Shown piece after piece: positions 48,666 to 60,559 of a DNA stretch of 64,000 nt. Numbering within the stretch: position 1 is the stretch's first letter; every line of letters begins with the position of its first letter. The notes under the pieces are model-generated. The model was not told where the DNA came from and searched no databases. It saw only the letters and a program-made list of their open reading frames with translations. The position numbers and the translations under genes are program-made. The DNA comes from Pomphorhynchus laevis (Eukaryota; Acanthocephala; Palaeacanthocephala; Echinorhynchida; Pomphorhynchidae), in NCBI GenBank assembly GCA_012934845.2, contig WNNJ02000853.1, forward strand, positions 143,096 through 207,095, given 5' to 3'.

Positions 48666-49950
48666 CTATAATGAATGATCAGATTCTAAATCCTCACCGA
48701 TCGGCAAGGATTTTGTAAGCTCCGGCTTATTACTGTACTTTTTAGAGTTATTTCTTTGTGATCGCTGATATTCTTCGCTATCATGTTCATGCGATCCATG
48801 AGCGTTGCTGTGACCACTATCTTCCGATTCGGTTGATGTATTCGCGGCCGCGGTGGTGGCGGTCGTAATGAATTCGTTATTTCTTCGAACCATGTTTGAG
48901 CAACTCTTCAAAATTGATGCGATATTGCTACTTTTATTCGTAATTAAGTGATTGGCAGGTATTTGTTGTCGCTATCATTTGTACTGCCGCTGGTGCGTCG
49001 TCATGTTGATCATGCTCAACACCTTGAACATCAACAACATTGTCGGGTAGTATAAGATCATCACACATGTTGAGTAACTGATGAATGATCTGGTTGAGAT
49101 GATCATTACAATTGTCGGGTGTATGATCGGCAACACTAGATTGGCTGCAATTCATCGTGGAAATTCCGGTTTTACCATTGTCAATCATAGTTTCTTCTTG
49201 GTTACTACTCGATGATACAAAGAAAGGCGCAGCAGATTCGTCGGCACCGGGTTCGTTGATAGAACCAGAAGCAAATTTTGCAAATTCATTCGATGGATTG
49301 CAATCAAGCCCATATTTAGGATCATATGATGTAAATGACATCATTGGTATTGTTGAATTGCTGTTAAGTATAAATGATGACGATTCAAACTCCAATCCCT
49401 GTTGAGATGATCCTTTTAATTTTATCGTCAAGTTATCATTATCCTTGATTGGACAACAAATTAGATTATTGAATTCGTTCATTTGATTATTATTTATTTG
49501 CATATCATTACTAGCTAAGGGATGCATTGAACTCTGATGCAGCTCACCAAGTTATTGGATCTTATTTATTTGATCGGTAACTTGTCCTGTCGGTGCATTA
49601 GCAGACATCAATAGATGACTTTCAGCATCAGTTGTAGTTGCACAATAAGTAAATATCATTTCTTTTTCGAAATCTGTTTGACCGTAGTCCGACGATTGCT
49701 TTCTAACTTTGGTAAGAGATTTGGCTACATCAGTATCGTCATTATCGTCGACATTAAGCTGGGAATGATGATGCTGAAAAACATCATTAGTAGCATCGAA
49801 TGGAGTATCGTGCTTAGTGATATTGACAGGAATGTCATCGTTACATTGAGACGCATGCTTGTTTATCGGTTCATTATCTGCGACTATCGTAGAAGTGGCG
49901 CTCACAGCATTATACTCAGTTTCAATTGATCTGGAGTTATATGTATCACA
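48666..49950 (-). pseudogene. Open, low-complexity coding-like extension downstream of LINE H
   Basis: On the minus strand the LINE H frame continues past its nuclease domain for about 130 more codons to a TAA at 49552-49554. It then stays open in the same frame for about 205 codons to 48934, and a one-step frame change near 48940 gives another open stretch to 48666. The product is rich in Asn, Asp, Ser, Thr and His (DVFQHHHSQLNVDDNDDTDV, CNDHLNQIIHQLLNMCDDLI, HSNAHGSHEHDSEEYQ). I recognise no domain. It looks like part of a host coding exon joined to the LINE, or a lineage-specific extension of the LINE protein. Few stops over some 430 codons argue against chance. Confidence 0.5.
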
Positions 49951-52810
49951 ACGTCTAGTCATACAGGGTAGTCTTATCACATCACGAGTTCGGCTCGAAG
50001 CACAAGTGTCTGGCTCGAAGAGGCGTTTCCCGGGTTCACCTGTTTCCTGGTGTCCACCATCAAATGTCGATATTGGCATCTGATCAAGTGACGCTAGCAT
50101 TGCTTTGGCGTTGCCTCTCATTATTGCAATAGAGATGCGCTGGTATAAATGCGTTATCGTCACGGCGTAAGTGACTCCGCTTGTCCGGCTCATGTTATTT
50201 GAAACTCGTTTGATGACCCTGTTTCCCTCTTCATTCCATCCCCCAAACGACTCCACTACAGCGGCTGAGAATATATACCCCACTGCTTCGACCCTGCTCT
50301 TGTACTTTCGGTCTTTAACATTAATCGCATACGATGTAGCGGCGGCGAGCTTTGCGTTAGCAGCTGAGCGACGGTATGCCGTCTGTTGGGGGTGAGTGAC
50401 TGCAAAGTCGATTGCATGGGGAGGGTCCCCATAAAATAGGATGTCTGCCGGCCGTTCACGTAGGTCCGGGATAATACCTCGCACTTCCAGAGCTACATCC
50501 ATCCGGGCTGATTGTGCGGCTGCGAATACCACGTCACGAATAGCATTATGCCGCAGTCCTTGGTAACCCCCGTATTGGCATGTTAGCGAGTGTATGCCTT
50601 CCTTATCAGCTATGCGCATGCAGCGGCCGCATCTATAATTCCTTTCGTGTAAAGGAATTCCAAGCCACATGCGGACTAGAATACATAACTGTGGGGGTGT
50701 TAATTCCGTTCCAGATGCCTCATTTGGTACAGCGCTAAGCCAAGCCCCAGCTTTTGGACACGACACTGCATGTAGTCGGACACGACCCATTTCGCTAGCT
50801 GATTGTATAAGCTGTGTCGAGGCGAGATTTTCAATCAGGCGTGAGGTTGATGATTGACCGCCATCCATAGACGGTATGAAGTGAGATCCCACTGTGGTTC
50901 TAAGGGTGGCTAATGCCTCTGAATAGCCAGGAAAAAGTGTAGGATCCAGACTGTATTCTTCTCCGACCTGCATCACGCTATGTATAAATGCGCTCTGGAC
51001 ATGCGCCGCATTGCATACCCATCTGCGCTCTGGATTAGCGGTGGCAGAATCTCGTTTGTCAGGTGGGTTTCTATGAAGGACTCGTCACCGATGGGTATGC
51101 CTAACAAGTGCATGTTTCCAGAGGTGTTCTCCGAAACCACCTCGGATAGTAGGGCCAAGCAAGAGCTAACGGCTTCAGGCGTGCCGATGACCTCTGTCTT
51201 TCGCCAATTTAGCTGCAATTTAATCGCCTTGAAACTCGTGTCTAGCCAGCCGAGTGCGGATGCGATTGCCGAAGGCGTCCCGCCGACTATGCCATCGTCC
51301 AGGTACCACATGTTGAGGTTTATTCCAGGGATATGAGAAACGTGTTCAATCGTTTTCTTAATGGCCAACGCGAAGAGGAACGGGTCCAATGGATCACCAT
51401 GCTGGACTCCTTCACATGAATTGAGAGGGTCCTGCGGGCCAAAACGAAGGGGTGTCTTGCACTTGTATGAAAAGTCGAACAATGGCAAGAGCTCTGGGAC
51501 GTTCTCTCAGACAGTTGCTCGTAAGTGCGCTCTGGACAATGAGTTGAAGGCGTTTGAAAGATCGATCTTTGCCCAGGCCCAGTTGTTGTCGTTGGCGTGA
51601 AGTTCGTGGATTCGTCGGATGTTGTGAACGATCCTTTCCACTGCGTTAGGGGTTGCTACTCCTAGTTGTGTTGGTTGTAGTAGACCAGCGAAACGTTTGC
51701 GGAGTTGGAGACATATGCATTTCGAGTACAGACGGCGTAGAGTTTCGCCAACGGCAATTGGTCTTATACCCCCGTCCTTTTTGGGAAGTGCGATCAAGTT
51801 CGCGCCGGCTATGTAAGGCGCCACTTCAGAGGGTGCTAGTCCCGCCAGAAGGTGGTTGACAAGGTGCGTCAGGTTTTCTGCTAGCGAACCGCCGCTATTT
51901 GCTCGTAACATGTCCTGGAGATGCTCCGGTCTTAGCCCCAGGCAACCTGGTCCCGACGCTGAAGGAAAAGAGTTGACCGCGGTAATGACGGTCTCGCGGC
52001 CTACAGATATAGACGAAATCGGATTGTTTGAAAGTCGTTCTATAAGATTAGGTGAGGATAGTTGCTGATCCCGCCAGATGCTGTATGTAAGGGGATGTAG
52101 TATTTGCAGTGCTGTCCGTGCTTGTGTAGATGGGCTGACTATTCCTCCTGAAACCAAACGCTGGAGTGCTTTACAGTAATTCCCATGCTTGGTCAGGTTG
52201 ATACAAGCAATTTCTGAATTGCCGTTTAGTTTACGGTTTGCATATTTGTGTGGCGTTTGTATCATGGATAGCACATCCGTTGAGGCGGTTGTCGCGTAGG
52301 CTCTTATTGATTCGCAAATGTGCTTCTCGAGCTTATATCGACCTTTGCATATTGTGGGCATTGGGCCACTGAAGCACGATTTTGCGAAGAGCAGCAACTT
52401 TGTCCATGAACTGACATCTCCGATTTGCAGTGCATGTTTGATACTGTCACAGAAGTAGGTGGCTGCTAGAACACGTGCTTTGTACGGAATGCGTATGACT
52501 GTTGTTGATTCTCTGCGCCAACATGATTGAAGACATGATAGACGGTTCGAAGCGTCGACTCGAGCGCTTGGAATTGCCAATGTTGGAGTTATGACTTCTG
52601 TCGTGGCCTCATTTGGCTGGACCTTGGAGCATGGTCGAAACAGCCGAATCCCTCGCCCGAACCTGCACACCTAGAACCTCTGAACTTATGAAAGCGGAAG
52701 CATCCATTAGTTGTCAAAACGATGTCCCTCTGGCAGATGCGACATGGCCGCCTACCTCTGATAATATCATTTTGATCTTGCCCATCGTACGCCATTGCGT
52801 TTGGTAACAT
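49950..52810 (-). pseudogene. LINE H ORF: zinc finger, RT, restriction-like endonuclease, broken
   Basis: N-terminal finger CRICQRDIVLTTNGCFRFH then RGSRCAGSGEG, a C-C-H-C pattern ending in GSG. A frameshift near 52640 leads into 52670-50973: GPGCLGLRPEHLQDML, IRPIAVGETLRRLYSK, KIDLSNAFNSLSRAHL, one TGA at about 51508, GVQHGDPLDPFLFAL, MWYLDDGIVGG (active site YLDD), WRKTEVIG and LLGIPIGD. A frameshift near 50976 leads into SCPKAGAWLSAVPNEASGTE, the knuckle YRCGRCMR...HSLTC, GLRHNAIRDVVFAAAQSARM, the nuclease pair RPADILFYG...AIDFAVTHP, and YQRISIAIMRGNAKAMLASL. The family end would be expected about here, but the frame continues. Confidence 0.8.
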
Positions 52811-52825
52811 TGTAAGTAAGTTTCT
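49950..52825 (-). mobile_element. LINE H, restriction-endonuclease type (R2/NeSL-like)
   Basis: A second subfamily of the E type, on the minus strand, with an N-terminal zinc finger, RT, zinc knuckle and nuclease. The 5' end is probably near 52825, just before ATG 52810. No typical 3' untranslated end is seen because the frame runs on beyond the nuclease domain. Base composition is much richer in G+C than the flanks, consistent with a fairly young insertion. Confidence 0.75.
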
Positions 52826-53387
52826 CCAAATTTAGAGTATAAGGAATATATGGAAGAGAAAATTATAATGATCTTAAACCCACTTTAGCAACTAATTTTA
52901 TAACAGCCTACTGCACTCGTTATAGCTATATATCATATGATATTCAACCTTCACGATTAGCCATAAGGCTAAAAATAATTTTCGCAAATATAATGTTGAC
53001 GCAATTGCAATCACATGAGTATCTAGCTTACTGATCCGCTCATGAAGCAATTGACGATTTATACTATAGTGCTGTAGATAAAAATGTATTTAACACATGG
53101 ATGCTTCTGTATCGAGCTTTTATGCTCAAACTTGAAAACGAATTTTAATAATTATTTTATTTAAACTTTTAAAAAATACTGTTTTTGTCACATTATTACG
53201 TTTATTATCTTTGAAATCCACATCTTTGAATATGAATATCAAAATATTTTATAAAACTCAATTTCATTTTTATTTTCTTTGAGATTGTATTTTTGCTTAA
53301 CGCGAAGTTATCATTAGCAATGTGAGCGTATATTTTTAAAACGTCATTTTTAAAGAATTGCATTCTTAAAGAAACTACAAAGATTTT
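52826..53387. other. AT-rich 5' flank of the PNISR-like gene
   Basis: No frame or element seen. It should hold the promoter and 5' UTR; I see no recognisable core element. Confidence 0.4.
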
Positions 53388-56300
53388 ATGTTTCCCTATG
53401 GAATGGGTTGGCCTGGTCCTTGTGTACCACCACCTGGTTCATATCCAGGTCAGCAACAATATCCACCAAATGGTATGTTTTCGGTTTTACTCGTCGTCAT
53501 TGATATATTTCATTTTTACATTTAGTTGACTGGGCATCTCTTGCAAAACAGTGGATAGAGTCGAATCATGATAATACAAACAACGTTACTACATCAGACA
53601 ACTTCGTTTCTCATTTAGCTGGTAATAACGTTTGGGATCCATCAATTCCGCCTCCTAGTTATTTTCATCACCTACCTCCACCACCTGCAACACCCTCTTC
53701 AGTCCAACCATACACCTCCGATAATTTACTATCTATTCACAATAATCAGCAAACCAGCAATACATACAGTACAGAGGTGTTTACTTGTCGCCCTCCACCA
53801 CCCCCACCACCGTTGACACCACCACCTCCACCCCCGCAAGTTGAACCTTCTCCACACTCAGTTTATCCGATATCGTCTGCAGCACATCCAACGTATGCTG
53901 TGCCGTCGCAATTCAATGCGGAAGTTTTACCAATGCTTTCACAGCAATGTACACTGCCACCTTTGATATCTGGAAATCAACGTTTACCATTAATTTCCAC
54001 TCCACTTTTGCCTACTCCATCTAATTGCTGCCCTCAACCTTTCCTGCCATGTCAGTGGACTCAACAACAAAGACTTCAACACACATCTGAACCACCAGAA
54101 ATTGTCGCAGGTAATTTATTAAATTCTATTTTGATCACTTTCTAATATTTATTTTTTTTAATCATCTGTAAACCAATGTATTTTAAGTATTTAGTGAAAA
54201 GTAAGAGTACAATCCTAATCAAATAGTATGATAAAAAGTCAATAATGACTAAAAAACTTCATTTATATGTAACAAAATTAGAATTTTGTTACATCAATGC
54301 GTGAGGATAAAAATGACTGACACTCCTTAATCAAGCCTAATGACATTGTATATGCGTTAGTCTTGATATTAGTCTTAATACAGCGATATTATTAAAACAA
54401 GATAATTGTAATCACAATAAATGAACAAGCATGAATATCCAGTTGTCGAATATCCTGATAAACATGTCGAATGTTTCTCTGATCAGGATAGTTACTACAT
54501 CTAAAAGCCGCCGAACATCTTAAATTCACTTGTTCGTATAGAGATGTTTGGCAGCACTTTCCACACTATTGAACTACAATGGGTAATGGACGCTTTCGAC
54601 ATGCATGTACCCTAATCATCACGTCCAAAATAAGTGCAACTATCGTTTAGATATCAATGTGTTAATTTATATATTTTACTATTTTCTGTTTGATGTTATT
54701 TTTATAGTAACCTAGTTTAAAATATGTATCTATTAAATTATTTAAATGATTTTGAAGAAAGACAATATCATTACATATTGTTGCAATTCTTAAAATTTCA
54801 TTAAGTAATCTAAGAATTTAATGAGTATTAGAGGTCATCGGAAGGTATTTCCATGCGTTCATGTTTCTGCCCCTATTCCTCGTCCCAACAGAGCAACTGG
54901 GTCAAATACATGCTAATGACGTATTTCCTCTGATAAAATTTGATTATATGGAGTATCTTATTATAATTCAAAGTATATTATTTATTATCCATAAAATTTG
55001 CCACTTAAGAGTTTAAATTTATTCTTTATATTATTGTGTTGATTTATATATTTTACTATTTTCTGCTTGATGTTATTTTTATAGTAACCTAGTTTAAAAT
55101 ATGTATCTATTAAATTATTTAGATGATTTTGAAGAAAGCCAATATCATTACATATTGTTGCAATTCTTAAAATTTCATTATTTAATGTATTATATTTTAT
55201 ATTATATGGTATGCATGAATGCTCATGCAAAAATATGTTTCTTGTAAATTTAAATATGTCATCTTTACGATATAAATTAAAAGTAATTAATACATAATCA
55301 TCTTGGTCTCCCTTCTCTGAACAATGGTGGCTAATAGTATGAGATTTTATAAATACATATATTTTAATAAATTGGCTAATAGGATGAGATAAATTGTATA
55401 AAGTATTTTAAAAATAATATATCATTCATAATATAATAAGCCAGATAATATTTAAATAATATCTGAATTATTATTTGACTTAAAATATTTATATTTATAT
55501 TTATATTATACAAAAATTATAATTTTGCTGTTCAATGACAATCTGAGCCTTTCTTAATTTCAAATTAGTTTGTTCAACTCAGTAAAATAATATTAAATAA
55601 AATAATAATAGAATAATAAGATACCTTTGTTATCTTATTACAAAATATGCTTAGATGGTATCGATTTATTAAATTAATTATTCGTTTAACAAATCCAATA
55701 TATTTGCAATCACTAACAATTGATTATCGTATACTATAAGTAACTGGTGTCCTTAAATTTTAAATATATAAGTCAACAGACAATTTGTTATTCAAATAAT
55801 AGCTTCAATATCATTTTATTATTTAAAATACAAATTTCGATGTTTCTTTCCAAACCTTTAAAGATACAATTTATTTAACCTACACCAGAAATATAAATAA
55901 AAAGGACTTAGATCTGGTTTATGATCCAGAATATAAACCAAATCAAATTATAACTTTTCTAACTCCTTGTTGTTTGCAATAATTAAAAAATGTGGATTTT
56001 GTGGTGGCAATTCTTTCGAACATTTTGTCCAATAAATTTCATTTCATTGTTATTAATAAGATTTTGAGTTTTGCAAATAAAATCGATAATTTTTATAATT
56101 CCATGTCCAGATTTTTTCGGATAGCTAGTTAATCACTCTAAACTTCTATCAATCACCGTTGATCTATGACAAATTTGATAACCTTTCAATTGTTATCATT
56201 TAAAAAACAAATGCTGACTTTATTCTATGTTTCATGATATTCGAATACAATTTCGAAACGTGTAGTGACTATTTGTCTTGCAAAAACAACAACTTTATCA

Positions 56301-59300
56301 TTATCAACGCTTTTCATGTAAAAATTGACATAATAACTATGATATAAAAACTTTCGTCAGTGGCTCATTGTAATTAACTTGAACACTTTTAATTTTTCTT
56401 GCTATTTTTTTTTCTTGATTTTTTTCTTTATATTTTATAAATTATGATAAAATATTTATCATAAAATATTATGTCATTAATATTACATATTTCGTATATA
56501 ATATTTCATATATTATATATGTCATTATATAATATATATTATATTTCATGTATATTTTGCAGTCTATTACATGCAGTCTATTTTGCATCACAAATTTTTT
56601 TAAAATCTTCAATTTTCAATCATCTTTCTTCTCTTCGTCTTTCTCTGAATCCTAATAAATCAAAAATAATGTGGATCCTTCCTCGACGCTTCGGCGGATA
56701 ACCTCCCTCCGTATCATTAAATTCTACAATTCTTCCTATCGTTGTAATCTCGTTTTCCTAGGCTTCCATTTCGACAACAGACATTAACTTTAACCTTTCG
56801 TTAGAGATAAAGTACGCTCATCTACCTTGATACTCCGCAACCTAAGTCAAGTTCGTAGATTGATCGATTTCCCTTCTTGTATGACTCTCATATCATCTCT
56901 CCTTTTTTCTAGACTCGATTATTGTCTTAGTCTATTTTCCAACTCACCTAAATCCACTCTTCTTCCCCTACAACGCATCGTCAACGCAGCTGTCCGAATT
57001 CTCCTCCGTCTTCGTCGTTTTGATCACACATCCTACCATCTTGCTTCTCTCGATTTGCCTACAATTTATTGTCGTGTTCAAATTCGTCTTCTTATCGTTG
57101 CTTTCCGCCTTATAACTTCTCATACCCCTTCATTTCTCAACCTTCCTTTTCTTGATAATTCTCGTCCTGTTTACTGTTCCTTGCGTTCCCGTAATTCCCT
57201 TCTTTTACATGTCCCAAACTACTCTACCTCTTTTGGTTTCCGCTCCTTTGTTGTGGTTGCTCCTCTCTCGTGGAATCATCTGCCCATTCGTTACCGCCAA
57301 TCAACATCAATACCGTGCTTCGAACGCCAAATTCGATTACATTTCAACAATTAACTAATTAATCTGTGACTTTTGATGTGTTCTTTTTTGTTAGTGTACT
57401 TGTAAGCATGCAGCTGTCACGCATTTGCAACATTAAATAAATTATTATTAAATGTTTCTATATATACTATAGTTCTTAATATAATTATATTTATAATTTC
57501 TAAACTTCAACTTATAGTTTTTAACTTATTTAGACTTGAGGAAGAAGCGTTTGCCTGCTTGGATTCGAGATGGCTTAGAGAAGATTGAACAAGAGAAAAA
57601 TAAGAAAATTGTTGAACAACAACAGGTTTACAGTTAAATTTAGTTTGCAAGGCGACCAGTTTATACCCGTTAAATTGAAAATCAAAATATCTCAGATATT
57701 TTGTTTTTAACAGCATTTAAAAATTAAATTAAAAAAAATTAAAGAAAATTAAACGTTTTGTTACTCTATGCAAAGCAGCTTTACCTTAATGATCATTCTT
57801 TGTTTATTTTCTTTATTATCCGATAATTAAGATAAACCATATAATTAGCTGTTATGATGAAAGCAAAATCTGAATTCGTAATAAACTATCGTGTTAAATT
57901 GCTAAAAATTATTATTAGCTGATGCAATTTTGTCAAGTTGAATTGCTATTCTAATTGAAGCCATTTTGCCTTTATTTTCGCTCTTCAATTAGAGTTATCT
58001 CTACTATTGGATATCGAGAGATGTATCTCATAACGCCTTTTATGAATCTTTCAATGTCCAGTAAAAATCGCTCCTTTGGTATTACTCTCTGAATCCAAAA
58101 GTTGACGATTATCTCGTTGATTAGTCAAATTATGGCAAATAAAATAAAAAAGGTGCGACGTTGTCAGTTAAAAGAATCAAATTAAATATAAATTAGTTTA
58201 ACATCAGTAAAAAATATCATCAAATATGATATTGTCTATTAAGAAAATATTATTTTTATTATATTATATTTTTATTAGTATTATTTTTATTAGAACTGGG
58301 AAGCAGATGTCTCTTCTGATAAGCGTAAATTTTATGGTATGTTACATATATACAGTTTATTTATGCTTGTATTGCTGCTTAGTAGAAAGCGACTCAACCG
58401 AAAGTCGTGAAAGTAGTGATTCTAGATCAATTGATAAAGGAAATAGCCAAATAGAATGTGTATCCTCTGATCATGTCGAATGGCAGGAAGTAAGATGACC
58501 TTTTTAGCTATTTAAAAAATGTTAATATGTGCATTTTAGAAAGATGCGGATGATATCAAAGTGAATAATCCTCTCTTAGAGTTGGCTCCTGAAGAAATCC
58601 AAGAGTTAAAGGTTTGGTTTTGTTAAGTTTCTATTTGGACTTTAGTAAAGACGTTACTCAGATGACAGTTCTTCGTAAAATGATGACTGAGCTATTATTA
58701 TCAATTACCAATTCGGAAATGCGTATATTAGTTGAATCTGAACGAAACAGAGTACTTCGTTCCAAAGGTAAACAATTTGACTGTTTATTTTAATGCACAG
58801 GGAATTTAACACTTGTCGGGTAGCATTCAAATATAGCATCCAATTATTTCGGATTTGTAGATTCGCGTGTTTGAAAAATAAAACACTTTCTATCAAACTC
58901 TGATATCACGAGATTTCGTTGCTTTCCGAAAGCTTGCAAATATTCTCGCAGGGACTGTTTAAAATTCTTTACCGGAGATAAAATTTTATTAAACTGTACT
59001 TTTATAGAATGTACAGACTTAATTTGATCAAGTCTGTAATTTTATAGATTTATCGAACTTATGAATACAAAACCTTTCAGTTTACCAGACAAAAGCATAT
59101 GTAATCACAAATTTTTCAGACTCTTGTTGCTCGTCCATAAATTATAATTGAATTTAAATAATTGAACATTTTAATTTATTTAAATTATAATAAATACAAA
59201 TCAGTTAATTTAAAGTTGTTTAAATACGTTTTGTCAATTTGAAAGAAGTCAACAAATTTATACCAATAATTATATTTTCAGGTACTTATAATACTAGTTT

Positions 59301-60360
59301 AACTCAGTCAAAAACATAAAATTCATTGAAAATAATCGTTTAATAATTAAAAAATAATCGTTTAAAAACGATTTTGTTCATTAAACAAAATAATTTTTAT
59401 TTTTCACGTACCTAAAGATGGCAGCAATAGTTGCCGAATTCTTTAGAGGTTTGTGTAAAAATTATGAATTATTTAAATTATTTGAATTATTTATGTAATC
59501 ATTAAGAAGATAAAATTAATAAATATTTTTTAAAACTATTTTTATTTGAATTCGACTTTATCCATAATTTATCTGTTGAATTGATAATGTGATTTATTTA
59601 TTTGTGTTTTATAATTTAATATTAGCTGAAGATATTCACATTTAGTAGATGTTAGTAAAATTGTTAATTATCACAAAGTATATGGCTTGGTGCTAATTTT
59701 TATATATTTACAATCCAAGTTGATGACACTGTCAATTTGTTTAGACGCTGAGCCGAAAATCGTTGCGACTTCTGCAGCACTATCAAATCTTGCTAATGAA
59801 GGCAAGTTTACTTATTATCTAAGTACATTTCACCTTTTTGTCTGCTAGTCTCATCACCGGAAAGTAGCGTAGGCAATTGCTCCTCGAATTCATCGCCATT
59901 AATCGTCAAAGAAAAAATTTTAAAGGAATCACATGCAATTGTAGAGTTATCAACCCGAAGGTCGACATCATCCAGATCACCTCGATCTAGACATCAATCC
60001 AAAATAAATGATCAGATATCCATGTCGGCATCAAAGACTGACGATCTACGGTCAAAAAAATCAAATGAACAAATAGTGATCGGTGTGAAGAATCAACGTT
60101 CTTCTGGCTATAGGGCAAAACGATCGCCTCACTATGAGATTTCAAAGGAAGGCGGGCATCATAAACAAGCAAATCGAGACTCACCGACTAGATCAAAAAC
60201 TGATGATCATAAACGTCGCAGTCGAAGACATCGCGATGAAGTGAATAAACGGCATTCACCTGAAAATAGAATGGAATCACGAGATTATCAAAAGCATCGG
60301 AACAGGAAGCGACGTCATCGAAACAGTAGCTGTAACAATCGATATTTAAGTTCGCCTTGA
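53388..60360 (+). CDS. PNISR: PNISR-like SR-rich splicing-associated protein
   Basis: PNISR is a nuclear-speckle protein with an Arg/Ser-rich tail that interacts with the splicing factor pinin. I read nine coding exons in consistent phase: 53388-53472, 53526-54110, 57534-57625, 58294-58336, 58383-58489, 58540-58611, 58662-58767 (acceptor chosen to keep frame), 59745-59801, 59849-60360, about 552 codons; vertebrate PNISR is longer. Key matches are VDWASLAKQWIESN (family IDWAALAQAWI), a Pro-rich section with PPPPPPPLTPPPPPP, the signature KKRLPAWIRDGLEKIEQEK (family RRTLPAWIREGLEKMEREK), MTVLRKMMTELLLSI (family MMLLTKMLLTEILL), ATSAALSNLANEG, and a basic RS-type end with SRSPRSRH and KHRNRKRRHRN. 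Intron 8 (59802-59848) uses a GC donor. Intron 2 carries a Penelope-like relic and an L2-like tail. Confidence 0.9.
54640..55315 (-). mobile_element. Penelope-like RT relic with tandem partial copies
   Basis: On the minus strand, 55315-54985 encodes the same stretch as 23395-23660 (HEHSCIPYNIKYNTLNNEIL, ICNDIGFLQNHLNNLI, FKLGYYKNNIKQKIVKYINQ) and is followed by the conserved noncoding block (about 54945-54825). Immediately downstream, at 54805-54640, the coding stretch around ICNDI...KYIN occurs again in the same orientation, so a second partial copy sits head to tail with the first. Tandem partial copies are common in Penelope-like elements. Both are broken. Confidence 0.7.
56605..57450 (+). 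mobile_element. 5'-truncated L2-like LINE tail (family B) in PNISR intron 2
   Basis: The segment begins in the RT C-terminal region (NHLSSLRLSLNPNKSKIMWI) and runs through SSLLFSRLDYCLSLFSNSPK, RILLRLRRFDHTSYHL and PLSWNHLPIRYRQSTS to the 3' end with TGTAAGC...GCATTTGCAACATTAAAT (57401-57436). The last 175 codons form one open frame (56827-57354); upstream of that the frame is broken. It lies in the sense direction of the host gene and ends about 80 bp before exon 3. Confidence 0.85.
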
Positions 60361-60559
60361 AAACCAAATCTGTTCAAATAGTGTAAATATTTGTTTGATA
60401 AGACAGCTTGTCTGTTTTGTTTAAAAACAAGCACGCGCACATTTTGTGAACAACAATGAGTTAATTTATGATAATCTTTTAATTTTTAATTTTTTAATCT
60501 TTAATTTTTATTAATATATTATATGCTAATTTCGCACACTTTATAATCTCGACGACTTG
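60361..60559. other. PNISR 3' flank
   Basis: Short AT-rich 3' flank with repeated TTTAATTTTT motifs; it should contain the 3' UTR. No canonical AATAAA is seen. Confidence 0.4.

Noticed and set aside
49157-49929. Plus-strand open frames opposite the LINE H extension
   Set aside because: They are shadows of the longer minus-strand frame and show no recognisable protein features.
49552-52810. Bacterial contamination or a prokaryotic insert, because of the higher G+C content
   Set aside because: The motifs are those of an animal-type LINE and the flanks join smoothly to intron-bearing host DNA.
53777-54145. Proline-rich open frame as a separate gene
   Set aside because: It is the second half of PNISR exon 2; the frame continues upstream to 53526 and is spliced at 54110.
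58226-58498. Open frame at 58226-58498 as a gene
   Set aside because: It only reads through part of PNISR exons 4 and 5 and the 46-bp intron between them; splicing at 58336/58383 joins them in phase.
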